Assembly: GCA_022707945.1 (NCBI GenBank)
Contig: JAKIZQ010000062.1
Span: forward strand, 1 to 6,379
Source of the DNA: Bdellovibrionales bacterium
GTDB lineage: Bacteria > Bdellovibrionota > JAFGOL01
Reading direction: 5' to 3'
Length of the DNA stretch: 6,379 nucleotides
Shown here: positions 6,331 through 6,379 of the stretch, one piece after another
How positions within the stretch are numbered: the first letter of the stretch is position 1
How the letters are laid out: each line of letters begins with the position of its first letter
Program-made: the position numbers and the translations under genes
The notes under the pieces: generated by a model
Databases searched by the model: none
What the model saw: the letters and a program-made list of their open reading frames with translations, nothing else
Told to the model about the DNA's origin: nothing

Positions 6331-6379
6331 CGTTGGGCTCTTGAAGCCTCCTCAACGTACTGTCCAAGTACGTTTGCGT
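6331..6379. repeat. GC-rich palindromic repeat, truncated by the window edge (REP-like; possible terminator region)
   Basis: Directly after the stop of the preceding gene, base composition changes to about half G+C and two overlapping inverted repeats appear. The first pairs CGTTG 6331-6335 with CAACG 6353-6357, extended by GGCT 6336-6339 with AGCC 6345-6348 around a CTTGA loop. The second is a perfect 8-bp stem, AACGTACT 6354-6361 with AGTACGTT 6367-6374, around GTCCA. They share bases 6354-6357 and so exclude each other. The layout, with a central short hairpin and a CTTGAAGCC outer arm, looks like the left half of a larger dispersed palindrome whose right half should lie beyond the window. 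No T-run is visible within the window, so terminator function cannot be judged. Confidence 0.55.

Overview
The window comes from an AT-rich bacterial genome (coding DNA looks roughly one-third G+C). The following suggest a Gram-negative bacterium, possibly of the broad former deltaproteobacterial type: a sigma-54-type activator with an intact GAFTGA loop, a large membrane histidine kinase, a plant/protist-type phosphofructokinase, and GC-rich palindromic elements between genes. The lineage is an inference, and nothing here fixes a genus.

Left part (1-1448, + strand): the C-terminal end of a zinc-dependent dCMP/cytidine-deaminase-family protein runs off the left edge. Two bases after its stop comes a complete 430-residue 6-phosphofructokinase. 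Its ribosome binding site lies inside the end of the deaminase gene, so the two are very probably co-transcribed. The kinase has the GGDGT plus PKTIDND combination that marks ATP-using members of the PPi-PFK-like branch.

Convergent gap (1449-1618): this holds a compact element at 1472-1588, about 52% G+C in AT-rich surroundings. It has a perfect 9-bp closing inverted repeat and two internal hairpin arms. It is not a canonical intrinsic terminator on either strand. It may be a structured RNA or a small palindromic (MITE/REP-like) repeat, and it is the least explained object in the window.

Central part (1619-5400, - strand): a two-component operon, transcribed kinase first. The sensor has 801 residues: an N-terminal membrane segment, a PDZ-like extracytoplasmic domain, a multi-pass membrane block, a GAF-like domain and a HisKA/HATPase core. 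Its stop overlaps the start of the response regulator gene by four bases (ATGA). The regulator is an NtrC-type REC-AAA+-Fis protein of 459 residues. The pair should relay a membrane or envelope signal to sigma-54 promoters, but the stimulus and targets cannot be read from this window.

Right part (5431-6379, + strand): divergent from the kinase, and separated from it by only 30 bp of about 90% A+T, is a 298-residue hypothetical protein. It has a hydrophobic N-terminus and a C-terminal region that resembles a START/SRPBCC lipid-binding-like fold. Its stop codon abuts a GC-rich palindromic repeat that is cut by the right edge of the window.
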